This document shows, piece after piece, positions 55,711 to 64,000 of a DNA stretch of 64,000 bases. The translations under genes were made by a program, and so were the position numbers. Each line of letters begins with the position of its first letter. The stretch's first letter is position 1. The DNA comes from Sabethes cyaneus (taxonomy: Eukaryota > Arthropoda > Insecta > Diptera > Culicidae). The stretch covers positions 145,242,642 to 145,306,641 of the forward strand of contig NC_071354.1 in the NCBI RefSeq assembly GCF_943734655.1, in the 5' to 3' direction. The notes beneath the pieces are model-generated. The model had not been told where the DNA came from. It searched no databases and saw only the letters and a program-made list of their open reading frames with translations.

Positions 55711-56884
55711 CCCAAGTAACCAAGAGTTCGAATAATGGTGTCTAACGAGGGTTAAACAGCTTTATGTATATTAATCTATAACTTGCTAAGCAGCTTCACT
55801 TTTAAGTAATTAACCGAACTTTCAAGCTGTCTTGAGTTCGCTGCATAGAACGCTAAGCAGCTTCAAAATAAACTGCTAAAAACTAAGAAAAAACTAAAAT
55901 TTAGCAGCACTTCTATGTTCTATTTTTATACTTCTACCTATAACTTCTATATTCGTTGTATTTGCCTGATGTTGGGTTTGAACCCGGGTGTTCCGCGTTG
56001 TAAACCTATCCCGATCCACTGCGTCATCTTTGTCGTATACAAGCGATGCGAATTTTGCCAATGAGTTTTTCTTAAGTAGAAGTTCGTTTTAGAACTTGCA
56101 GCAGCTTTATGCAGCGCAAGTTAATTATACAACATAAAGTTTGGAGCCATTAACTATAGTTACTATATATATAGTTCGGCGGATAGAAAATCGGGAGCCA
56201 AATAAACGTCAAAAGCGGAGCCAAAAGCTTTTCAAAATCCAAAATGCAGGAGTAATGTTAAAAAAATACACTTTATTTTCATAGAACTAGTCATTTTCAA
56301 CACCCGCCAGTGATTATTTTTCGTAAAAACCTGCACATTTCACCATAATTTCAAATTTAATTTCATAAATCAGGGATGCCAATTCGCCTGGTTTTCTATC
56401 CGCCGAACTATATATATAGTAACTATACCATTAACTAGTCGTGAGATACCGACAGCATATGCTACACAACACAACATAATAATGAAGAGCATTGCATTCT
56501 AATTTATATTTGTAATATTTGTAATTATAATTTGTAATTATAATTTATTATTTGTAATTTATTCGAGTGAAATAAAAATAATTAATCTCAAACAGTTTTA
56601 GGTTCGGCTAGTTTGATCACCATAAATTTGAACAAAAAAAATCATTTCGTAGCCAGAAACATGCACCGCAGAACTTGTTAGCAACTAAAGTAACTTCAGA
56701 ACTTCATGTAGCATCCTAATAGCTTTGAAGTATCTATGAAGTACTCACAGCACTTCTTAAAGCATTTAGTTCCACGTATACTTTATATACACTACTAATC
56801 AGCAAGAAAGTTCCACGGAACTGTATTTGAACTAATTGTGAACTTTCGAGTTCGCGTTTCAAGTAATACTTCTGGTTGCTTGGG
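55711..56884. mobile_element. MITE-like element with CCCAAGTAACCA ends, TA duplication
   Basis: The ends are CCCAAGTAACCA and the imperfect inverse TGGTTGCTTGGG; TA lies at 55709-55710 and 56885-56886. There is no transposase. Repeated motifs such as CTAAGCAGCTTC and acttc-agcac boxes lie inside. On the minus strand GGGTTCAAACCC at 55974-55985 resembles a tRNA B box, hinting at a SINE piece within. Confidence 0.65.
56155..56427. mobile_element. 273-bp MITE with perfect 36-bp inverted ends and perfect 8-bp duplication
   Basis: The left end (56155-56190) begins TATAGTTACTATATATATAG and contains TTCGGCGGATAGAAAA; it is exactly inverted at 56392-56427. CCATTAAC is duplicated at 56147-56154 and 56428-56435. 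It is inserted in the element at 55711-56884. Perfect ends and duplication point to recent insertion. Confidence 0.9.
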
Positions 56885-56973
56885 TAGGCATAATCCTAAC
56901 GTCGATTTTACATTAATTTACAAAACTTCTCTTTCTTATGAATACGCACTTGGGCCAATCATCTTTTTTTCAT

Positions 56974-56978
<5 letters not shown>

Positions 56979-57007
<29 letters not shown>
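56979..57007. repeat. (AG)n microsatellite
   Basis: About 14 uninterrupted AG units. Confidence 0.95.
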
Positions 57008-57009
<2 letters not shown>

Positions 57010-57399
57010 CGGGGCCGCCCACACGTGGTTTGGCCATGTGTGTTTTGGCAATTCGTGATTCTGCCATTCAGTCATTCGTAGGTAATCCGACTCACTCTAT
57101 ATGCAATGATTTTTTGAACTGAGTCGATTGGACCTTCTGCAAGCTAGCATCCATTATGACTACCATTCATTTTGCCTTGCGTACACTATGCCTATCATCC
57201 ATTATGTTTAACGTCCATTATGCCTATCGTTCATTATGCCTTATGTGTTTATGCCTAACGTCGATTATGTCTAACATCCGTATGCCCAATGAGGTATACG
57301 TTTAACTCCTGTCATCAGATTTTGCACAGCCACATTGTTCACCGCAGAATGTCAGTTTGCCTTAAACTTTTTCTTGCTTCCAACAGTTTTTGGTTCTAT

Positions 57400-57990
57400 T
57401 TCTGTCTGACAATAACACAATGTTTCTCGGTTTGGCAGAGCTCTGGTGTGTTGAGAGGGCCATTCGCATAATTTTTTTGGTTGATGGATGATCTTGAGTG
57501 CAACGAAAATTCCATATGTTTGAAAATGTCTGGCTCCTTTCCCCTTGAGGTTGGCGTTTAAAACTCTTACCCAGGAAGCCGGTTGAAGTCGGCCTTAACG
57601 ACCTTAACATCGTCCATCACCACGCAATTGAAATTTTTCAGCATCGTCTTCCGGGACCGCGTTTTGGCTATCTTGTTTAATTTATCGTTGCGATTTGTCA
57701 TCACAACTTTTTTGTAAGTCGACAATTTGGCCCCTATTTCTGCTGGATGAGCAGTCGTAGACGATACTCCCACGAAACGATACTGACGGAGATTTATATT
57801 TCGTTTTTGTTGCCGTTACCAGCCTTCGTTTTCCACCCGTTCAGGTTTTTGGTTGTTGATGTCAGCAAATTATCCGAGCATTTTATTAAGCTGGTGACAG
57901 TTTTAGCAATTTGGCTACCTCCACATGCGAATGGCCTCAATTTTCGCGATGTGAGAGCAAAATTTTGACATGTTGTTCCTCTGTCCTCTG
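57400..57990 (-). mobile_element. DD37E (ITm-type) transposase fragment
   Basis: Minus-strand residues TNRNDKLNKIAKTRSRKTML and CVVMDDVKVVKADFNRLPG (about 57700-57575) carry the first Asp region, followed after a stop by KEPDIFKHME-like residues. This matches the relics at 24.1 and 42.7 kb. Frameshifted and truncated. Confidence 0.6.
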
Positions 57991-57999
57991 GCTTGAACA

Positions 58000-60900
58000 A
58001 GATCGTAATAGAAAGTTCACATTAAATCATTTTCATGTCAATTTTACATTGGAATTGTATAATGATTAGAGTATGTCAAAACAAAGTGAACAATAAGTTG
58101 TTTTGCAGTTGTGCGTATCATCATATACAACTCATGACTGTGAATTATAAAGCAGTATAGATGTTTGCAATATTTAGTTATATCTTAATCATATATTCAG
58201 GAGTATTAAGTTGCGTGTTATAAAAACCGCTGTATAAAATGCAAGATAGAATTATAAATAATTGTACATTGCACGTATGTTGCCTCCACTTTGCTACATA
58301 TATGTTCTTATCTGGCGTGAAATATAACTTTTTCGTTCAGTTATGAAGTCGTATTTCTCACTTGCAATCGAGATATACAAACCAAATGGTTTACTGGGTA
58401 AATAACTACAGAGTAAATTTTAAAATGAGGGACGTTCAGGTTTTTGAATGGCACGGTTAAAGAAAATGCGTTGAGTTAATGTCGCCCAAGTTTTGATCGT
58501 AATAACCCCAAATCGCGGGCTGAGAACGTTAACAAATTGCCTTGAGCAAGGTATCCTATGAGTTAAGAAAATTTTTCACTCGATTCTTGTACGTTTATTT
58601 TGCATTTCTTCTTTTGATGTTTATTTAATCCTATTACTTATGCAGGGTGTAAATTAGCTACCCTATTTTTTCTTATTTCTGCGGTCGATTGTTGAAATGT
58701 ACGCTTAGCTAGCCACAAGTAGACTTTTCACCTCATTGCAAAGCTGTAAAAGTATGATTGGGTTTGGGCTTCGTTTGGATAAATTGTTGCCTTTATGCTA
58801 AGTGTTGCATATAGCGACATTCTAAGATGTAAGTTAAATATATATTTGATTAGTATTGTAATCCACAATCTTCGTTCATCAATATATTTTCTTATAACGT
58901 TACATGAGTAATTAAAGTAATTAATATATTTTCTCACAAATTTGTCTCTAAAAGTTGACAAGCCAATATGCGTGTGACGGTTCTCGAAGATTACGCTGTA
59001 ACAATAAACCATTGTATCGAGTTCAATGCGACCGAGGGCGCCGCTAAACTGAGAACTACCGCAACAACAAACTCCCAGAATTCATGCAAAACCTGTATCA
59101 GCAACAAAGCATGATGCACTTCATTGTAGCTTTTCCCGTCAAGTATCGCATTAAAGCAGTACTGTTTTTTCGCGGTTGAGGGATAAATTCTCACAGCATA
59201 GATGCAAAAAAAAAATCCGGAAACAGTAGTCCACATCGCACAATAAGTCTGTCAGAACAAAGGGATTATGCACTTTACTGTCGCGTCTTTCACCCCGAAA
59301 GGCTCTCGGGTGCTAAGCCACGATATGCATTTAATGGCAGGATAATCAGCCACCGTGTGCACGCACCCCTAATGGGAAAAAGTGTTGTCTACGTACAACT
59401 AGGGCCACGTGGCATAGCGTAAACAATGGTGTTGAGGTCACGTGCATTTGAGTATCGTGTTCTATTAGGACATCAGTCGCAATATTTAAGCCACATTCAA
59501 ATTCTTTATGATGGAATTTGCCTTTGGGAGATTTGCAGTTGGGTAGATTGATAATAGATAAGATTGAATTAATCATTATATATTTATTCAGTATGTACTT
59601 GATTCGGATGCGAAGTTTATAAAACTATTATCCTTTAAATTAGGTTTGTAGGAAAACGTGTCTAATTCATTGGAAAAATGGCTTCGATCAAATTGAATTT
59701 GAGTTAAATATTCGATAGAACAGCATACGTCCAGATTCAACTGAACGTGTAAAGGTGGTTGGCAATCACTGCCAGTAGCTGTAATTTACAGAAACATCAC
59801 GTATCGATACAAAAGTTTGAATCCCAATTGAGCGAGGCACGAGTAAACATAAATTTATTCAAAATGATTTTGTAGCCACAGCCAACAGAAACGATAAAGT
59901 CAGTCGAGCGTGCAATTTTTCTATTGAACCCAAAATTGGTCGGCAAACAAATTGACGATGATGGTGTGAAATAGTGGACAAACGGTGTATTATTGGATAT
60001 AAATAACCCATTCTCGAGATGAACGGTTTGTCGTTATTTATTCGACAATTGAGTCTGTAACTTGGGTTGCAGTGCATGAATATTAAATCTTGAATGCTTA
60101 TTTAGATCAACGGAACGCTTATGCTTACGACGAGAATTTGTATTTCATCAAGTGGAAATCTATATTATTTGTGAACACATTAACAAATCAATGAACATTT
60201 CGTAGTTATATTAATTATGTGTTAACCTTAGAAGAATTCATTCAAACATTGTGGGAATATTTTGTTTAACCCTCTGGTGCCCAAATTTTATTTCAGCTTC
60301 GAAAATTGTTTTGATTGCTTCTGTGATGCGTAAACCGGATGCGTTTACTGACAAAACTCCTACTTTTAAAAAGATACATATTGAATAACTCGCGGAATTC
60401 ACCAAAAGACTGCGCCGGGCAATAGAATGTTCAGGCACTAGAATCAATCTGATGTGTGTGTGAGATAATCTGTCAGTTTTTATCATTTCACCTGTATTTT
60501 CAACAGTACAAAGTTGTACTGGCGGAAAAAATAAATGGCGTATAAATGGTGGAAAAAAGTTGAAAAAATGGCGAAAAAAACTTTGTCTCCAAAAAGCATG
60601 AGAAAGTCTACATTTAGTGACGAAACATTACCTGACATATAAATTGATATTTATATGTAAAGTCTATCACAAAATTCGATAAGAAATCTGTAAACAATTT
60701 TGTAATTTGTTTGTTTGAAACTGAGCCTATGAAATATTAAACCGGCGATATTTTCGCCTTGAAACCATTCCAAATGTCGAGTTTGCGTTTCCCGACACAT
60801 TCGAGCCATAATATAATAGATTACAGAGTTTCACTTCATTTGGTCCAAATTTAGGTATACCCTGGTCATAATGGGTTAAGCATTTTTTCAAAATTATCAT

Positions 60901-61545
60901 AGGCCAAAATGGGCCAAAGAGTCTCAGATTTTTAAGAAATTTCGCATACGAACATAACCAAGTAACAATTTTAATTTTATTATAATTTTATGAAGGCTTT
61001 TGTGACCAAAATTGGTTATGCAATCCGCAATTAGAGCGCAATAGAATTTGCATTGTTACCTGAGTAGTTTATAGACTCTTTTTCCTTTTCTGTAGAACCA
61101 TATCACAACTGCGTCCATTGATAAGGAATACTGTTGTATGACCTATATTTGATTTGGTGCTAGTCAAATTCCATGTCATAATTAAGGTATGATGAACAAC
61201 GGTTGACGTAGCACACGAATCAAGTTCTGCACACGAGGTTAACACCAATACTTTAACTACGGATAATCACTCTATAACGATATTTCAAAAAGAACGAGGT
61301 GCGTAATATAACACTTGGTCGATATCACTGGTCGTAGTGATAATGGCCATACAAAAAAATTCCTTCGCCTCATTCTTGTTGGGATCCATTTTTACTAAGC
61401 TGCTATCCGACATCTTGAAAACGTGCTCATCACACTGCAGCCAGCCGATTTTCGTGGCATAGATGATGGGAGATTCTCTCAACAATATGCCAAATTCGTA
61501 GTATTCATCTTCACCACGTTTTGTCGTCCATATGCACTTCACCGT
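58000..61545. other. AT-rich intergenic region
   Basis: No conserved gene recognised. A short stretch near 60958-61070 has CCAAGTAACAATTTT and an inverse TTGCATTGTTACCTGAG, suggesting another small decayed MITE of the CCCAAGTAAC type. Confidence 0.3.
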
Positions 61546-61549
61546 AGAT

Positions 61550-61645
61550 GTTTCACAGAAATAAGCCACGCTTCGTGGCCGTAAAGGATTACCGGTCTTA
61601 TAAGTGTTGTATAACAGTAGCGATATTTCGATATTTTCTTTTGCA
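61550..61645 (-). mobile_element. RTE-type LINE fragment (thumb region)
   Basis: A minus-strand frame reads YTTLIRPVILYGHEAWL, matching the MYKTIIRPVVLYGLEA segment of the intact RTE at 48.5 kb. It is the natural continuation of the fragment at 62650-62895 on the same strand, the gap being filled by two MITEs and a SINE-like piece. Confidence 0.5.
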
Positions 61646-61770
61646 GAGTAAATCTTCACGACACAAATTAGCGTGTTGTTCGAGATCGAGCAAAACTTCA
61701 ATCAAAATTGTAAACTAAACGAAAATAAAACCGAGCGACAGCTCCGAGGTGATTAGTCAAACGTTAAACT

Positions 61771-62073
61771 ACAGACTAACAGACGTAACACTTCGAACAA
61801 ATTTCCTAACAAAACATCGTTTCAATGACACCCCTAAAATTAAGAAAAAACATCAGCATCACCTGTTGCAGTCTTCGCGCTACGCAAAGCAGCTTGCTAT
61901 AAATTTAGCAATGCTATAAATTTACTTGTATTATATCTGATAACAGCGCCAACGCAAGTGAGCGGCGTTCTCGCGCAGCGACTGTTGTTTGAGTCTTGGC
62001 TTATGTGAACATTTGAAATGATTGTTTTTATTGGCGATGGAATGAGGTTTCAGTGTTATGTCTGTTAGTCTGT
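61771..62073 (+). mobile_element. hAT-like MITE, copy 1 of an inverted pair
   Basis: The ends are ACAGACTAACAGACGTAACA and its inverse (…GTCTGTTAGTCTGT). GTTAAAC is repeated outside both ends (7-8 base duplication). The interior matches copy 2 at 62294-62599 in reverse over nearly the whole length. Confidence 0.8.
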
Positions 62074-62099
62074 GGTTAAACTCTACTTAACCGTCTAGT

Positions 62100-62290
62100 T
62101 AGCTTCGAGTACGATGCTGGTCTAACAAGCAAGTCGTCGTATGCTAGAATCTCGGCTAAATAGGTGGAGCTGTTAGATAGAGTCAATAAGATTTTTTCAT
62201 TAGCCCCGTAACTATCCTGTAAACTCTAACAGACGGCCGCGAAGTCTGTCGATGAAGATGGGCCGAGTCTTAGAAAGACGTTTAAACCCA
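62100..62290 (+). mobile_element. tRNA-derived SINE-like fragment
   Basis: CGTCTAGTTAGCTTCGAGTA…ACAAGCAAGTCGTC…GCTAGAATCTC resembles a decayed tRNA-like head. The following body from 62167 matches the repeat at 52842-52950. Its 3' part is interrupted at 62293 by MITE copy 2. Confidence 0.5.
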
Positions 62291-62293
62291 AGG

Positions 62294-62599
62294 CACAGAC
62301 TAACAGACGTAACACTGAAGCCTCATTCCATCGCCAATAAAAACGATCATTTCAAATGTTCACATAAGCCAAGACTCAAACAACAGTCGCTGCGCGAGAA
62401 CGCCGCTCGCTTGCACTGGCGCTGTTGTCAGGTAATATACAAGTAAATTTATAGCATTGCTAAATTTATAGCAAGCTGCTTTGCGTAGCGCGAAGACTGC
62501 ACTAGGTGATGCTAGTGTTTTTTTCCAAGTTTTGGGGGTGTCATTGAAACCATGTTTTGTTAGAAAATTTGTTCGAAGTGTTACGTCTGTTAGTCTGTG
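62294..62599 (-). mobile_element. hAT-like MITE, copy 2 of an inverted pair
   Basis: Same ends as copy 1 (CACAGACTAACAGACG and inverse), flanked by CCCAAGG at 62287-62293 and 62600-62606. Relative to copy 1 it is reversed; differences between copies are scattered. No coding capacity. Confidence 0.8.
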
Positions 62600-62649
62600 C
62601 CCAAGGCTTTACTTGTTTAAACTCTACTCGTGATATTAATACCTACGAG

Positions 62650-62895
62650 AAGAAATCCATCCAAGATTGCTGATCTTCAGTTCGTGTCGTGTTGATGTCA
62701 GTGCCGGTGATCATCAGTATGCCAAAATGCACGAACCTGTCTACCACTTTCGATACCATTCCAAAAGACCGAATTGTAGATGGGAAGCTGATATTTGTAT
62801 CCTTGGGGCCTCTTCGTCGCATGTATTTTGTCTTCGACCTATTGATAACAAGTTGATTGATAACAACTCTACTGGCCTTCAGTTTATGGACAACA
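62650..62895 (-). mobile_element. RTE-type LINE fragment (palm end)
   Basis: A minus-strand frame reads INRSKTKYMRRRGPKDTN, equivalent to the INASKTKYMKGRGSKETN part of the intact RTE, followed by VDRFVHFGILMITG (the VYLGSLVT region). Confidence 0.6.
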
Positions 62896-62984
62896 TCTAA
62901 ATCTCTCTAAATATGTTTCTCGCCATATTTTGGAAGTACCTGCCGCATTGCCCGTGGTGGCTCAGGCAGCAGTGGAAGCAGTCC

Positions 62985-63165
62985 TTCGATGGGCGATGTA
63001 ACAGAAGGAAATGAAACGGAACTTAACCTAGGACTGCCTACAAACGATAACAGCATGTCGGCTCTCGATCTCGAAAAGATACGGAGAACAATCGGTCTGC
63101 TGAAAAAACTGAAGAATAATAAAGCTGTTGGCAATAACCGACTTCCGGCAGACTTACTTACGTCC
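62985..63165 (+). mobile_element. RTE-type LINE fragment (linker to RT start)
   Basis: The frame from 62989 reads GDVTEGNETELNLGLPT, then IGLLKKLKNNKAVGNNRLPA, homologous to the linker/RT-start of the intact RTE at 50190-50335. Confidence 0.6.
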
Positions 63166-63370
63166 GCCGGTCCGGCAGAACAAAGGGATGAGGGAAAAGG
63201 GAAAGGGAAGGGAAAGGGAACAAAGGGATCAGAGATCTCCACTGCTGACGGTTACCCGCCATAGCTTTTACCTGTCGCCAGGACAGGCTCTCACCTACAG
63301 CCTGGATGTCGTTGGCTAGGTTGCGTCGCCATGAGCCTCTGGGTCTACCTTTTCACCACTGCACAGTGGT
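63165..63370 (-). mobile_element. RTE/SjR2-type LINE 3' end fragment
   Basis: The inverse of this stretch carries the MATQ-type SLANDIQAV / GNRQQW-like C-terminus and matches the 3' ends at 18600-18830 and 43884-44060. A purine-rich GGGAAAAGGGAAAGG tract at 63190-63225 interrupts it. Confidence 0.55.
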
Positions 63371-63374
63371 CCAG

Positions 63375-64000
63375 GAGACAATTTTAGGCGGAAATTAAGG
63401 TTTCTAGCCTAAAATTGACTTTCCAGACAAAACTTGTGTTCGACAAAGTTGTTGCATGTAAAAAGGCGCTCATTTGGGTGCTATCAAATTTTAGGGTGGT
63501 TCTTATTTTCAAACAAATCGAAAATCTAACTTTTTTATTTTGAAAATTAGAAGTAAACATTGTAGTAGTAGATCTGTTAATTTCAAGCAATTTGAAAAAA
63601 AAAAAAAAATTTGTTGTATCTCTTCAATTGACTGATTTGGAGCCATTTTTCTGAATCGATTTAGGGTGACTCTTAAAAAAAACGGTTTTTTCGTTGTAAC
63701 TTTTTAATAGCGAAATTCTCGTGAATGTTGTCTTCAGATGACTTTTAGAACTCTTGAAGACAAAAGTTTTGCAGCATAGAGCGTGCTTATACATTAATCC
63801 AATCGTGAGTAATTAGCGTTTTTATTTATAAAATACGCCTTTTTCAAATGTTGATATTTTTAATGGGGGCAAACCAAAAAAATATTTTTTGATGGCATTT
63901 TGAAGGGCTTACTTTGCTGTTTACTATATACACGACTTGAAAATATGTAATTTTTTTATCTCGAATAAATTAAATTTGAAAACATCAAGTTTTACATATA
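63375..64000. other. AT-rich non-coding stretch
   Basis: No gene seen. Phrases such as TTTTAGGGTGGTTCTTATTT and TTTAGGGTGACTCTTAAAAA (63490, 63660) recur in diverged form, suggesting a dispersed non-coding repeat. Confidence 0.3.

Larger units (their letters stand above)
55650..57295. repeat. Repeat made of CATTATG/GTTAGGCATA units with inverted arms
   Basis: The left arm (55650-55710) has GTTAGGCATACGG, ATAGACATAATGGA and GCATAATGGAAGATA. The right arm (56885-57290) has many inverse units such as TCCATTATGCCTATCG and ATGCCTAACGTCGATTATG. The arms flank the element at 55711-56884, so a repeat-bearing foldback-like element was later interrupted. Confidence 0.55.

Noticed and set aside
55974..55985. 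Second B-box-like motif GGGTTCAAACCC
   Set aside because: No convincing A box or cloverleaf could be drawn; kept only as a hint of a SINE piece.
61285..61701. 138-codon open frame on the minus strand that looks protein-like
   Set aside because: It has no ATG near its 5' end, lies across an RTE-type fragment read in another frame (TLIRPVILYGHEAW), and matches no family I know. Chance ORFs of this length are expected in 64 kb.

Overview
This window looks like nuclear DNA of a mosquito, most likely a culicine (Aedes/Culex type). Three arguments support this. The protein-coding genes are spliced, with short GT-AG introns and animal-type products. The intergenic space is packed with nested transposable elements, AT-rich MITEs and decayed non-LTR retrotransposons. 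Three relics match the ITmD37E (DD37E) transposase type that I associate with mosquitoes. Species cannot be fixed from sequence alone. No bacterial-type operon, CRISPR array, rRNA or functional tRNA gene was seen.

Host genes. (1) 139-2547 (+): the C-terminal exons of UDP-glucose 6-dehydrogenase (sugarless in flies); its 5' exons lie left of the window. (2) 10291-11345 (+): a complete four-exon SURF1 gene for cytochrome c oxidase assembly. (3) 25727-28977 (-): a large glutamine-rich ZAD plus C2H2 zinc-finger protein with at least two coding exons. (4) 38175-42309 (+): a complete seven-exon IFT122 (Oseg1) gene, a WD40/TPR subunit of the intraflagellar transport A complex. These four are functionally unrelated and sit as islands among repeats.

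Repeats by region. 3.4-5.7 kb: a dead Tc1 element (TA duplication) with a tandem-repeat-bearing MITE inside it. 5.8-8.9 kb: an RTE-type LINE relic broken by an LTR fragment, a 470-bp MITE and a 213-bp foldback element. 9.3-9.7 kb: a decayed short-period repeat. 12.7-17.7 kb: a pogo/Tigger-like transposase split in two by about 4 kb of later insertions (LINE, two MITEs). 17.7-24.5 kb: further LINE relics, a tRNA-derived SINE and a DD37E fragment. 32-34 kb: a hAT-like palindromic MITE, palindromes and tandem repeats. 42.6-48.3 kb: a DD37E relic, LINEs of at least three types on both strands, and a cluster of a perfect 15-bp motif. 48.5-51.8 kb: a nearly full-length RTE-clade retrotransposon with an intact 1022-codon ORF, (GAA)n tail and 9-bp target duplication. 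52-63.4 kb: more LINE/SINE fragments, a very young-looking MITE with perfect 36-bp terminal repeats and perfect 8-bp duplication, and an inverted pair of hAT-like MITEs.

I did not find a convincing new multi-gene system. The most noteworthy items are the intact RTE copy, the layered insertions whose order can be read directly, the MITEs with internal motif arrays, and a possible alternative last exon of the UDP-glucose dehydrogenase gene. Family names are from remembered similarity, not from database searches.
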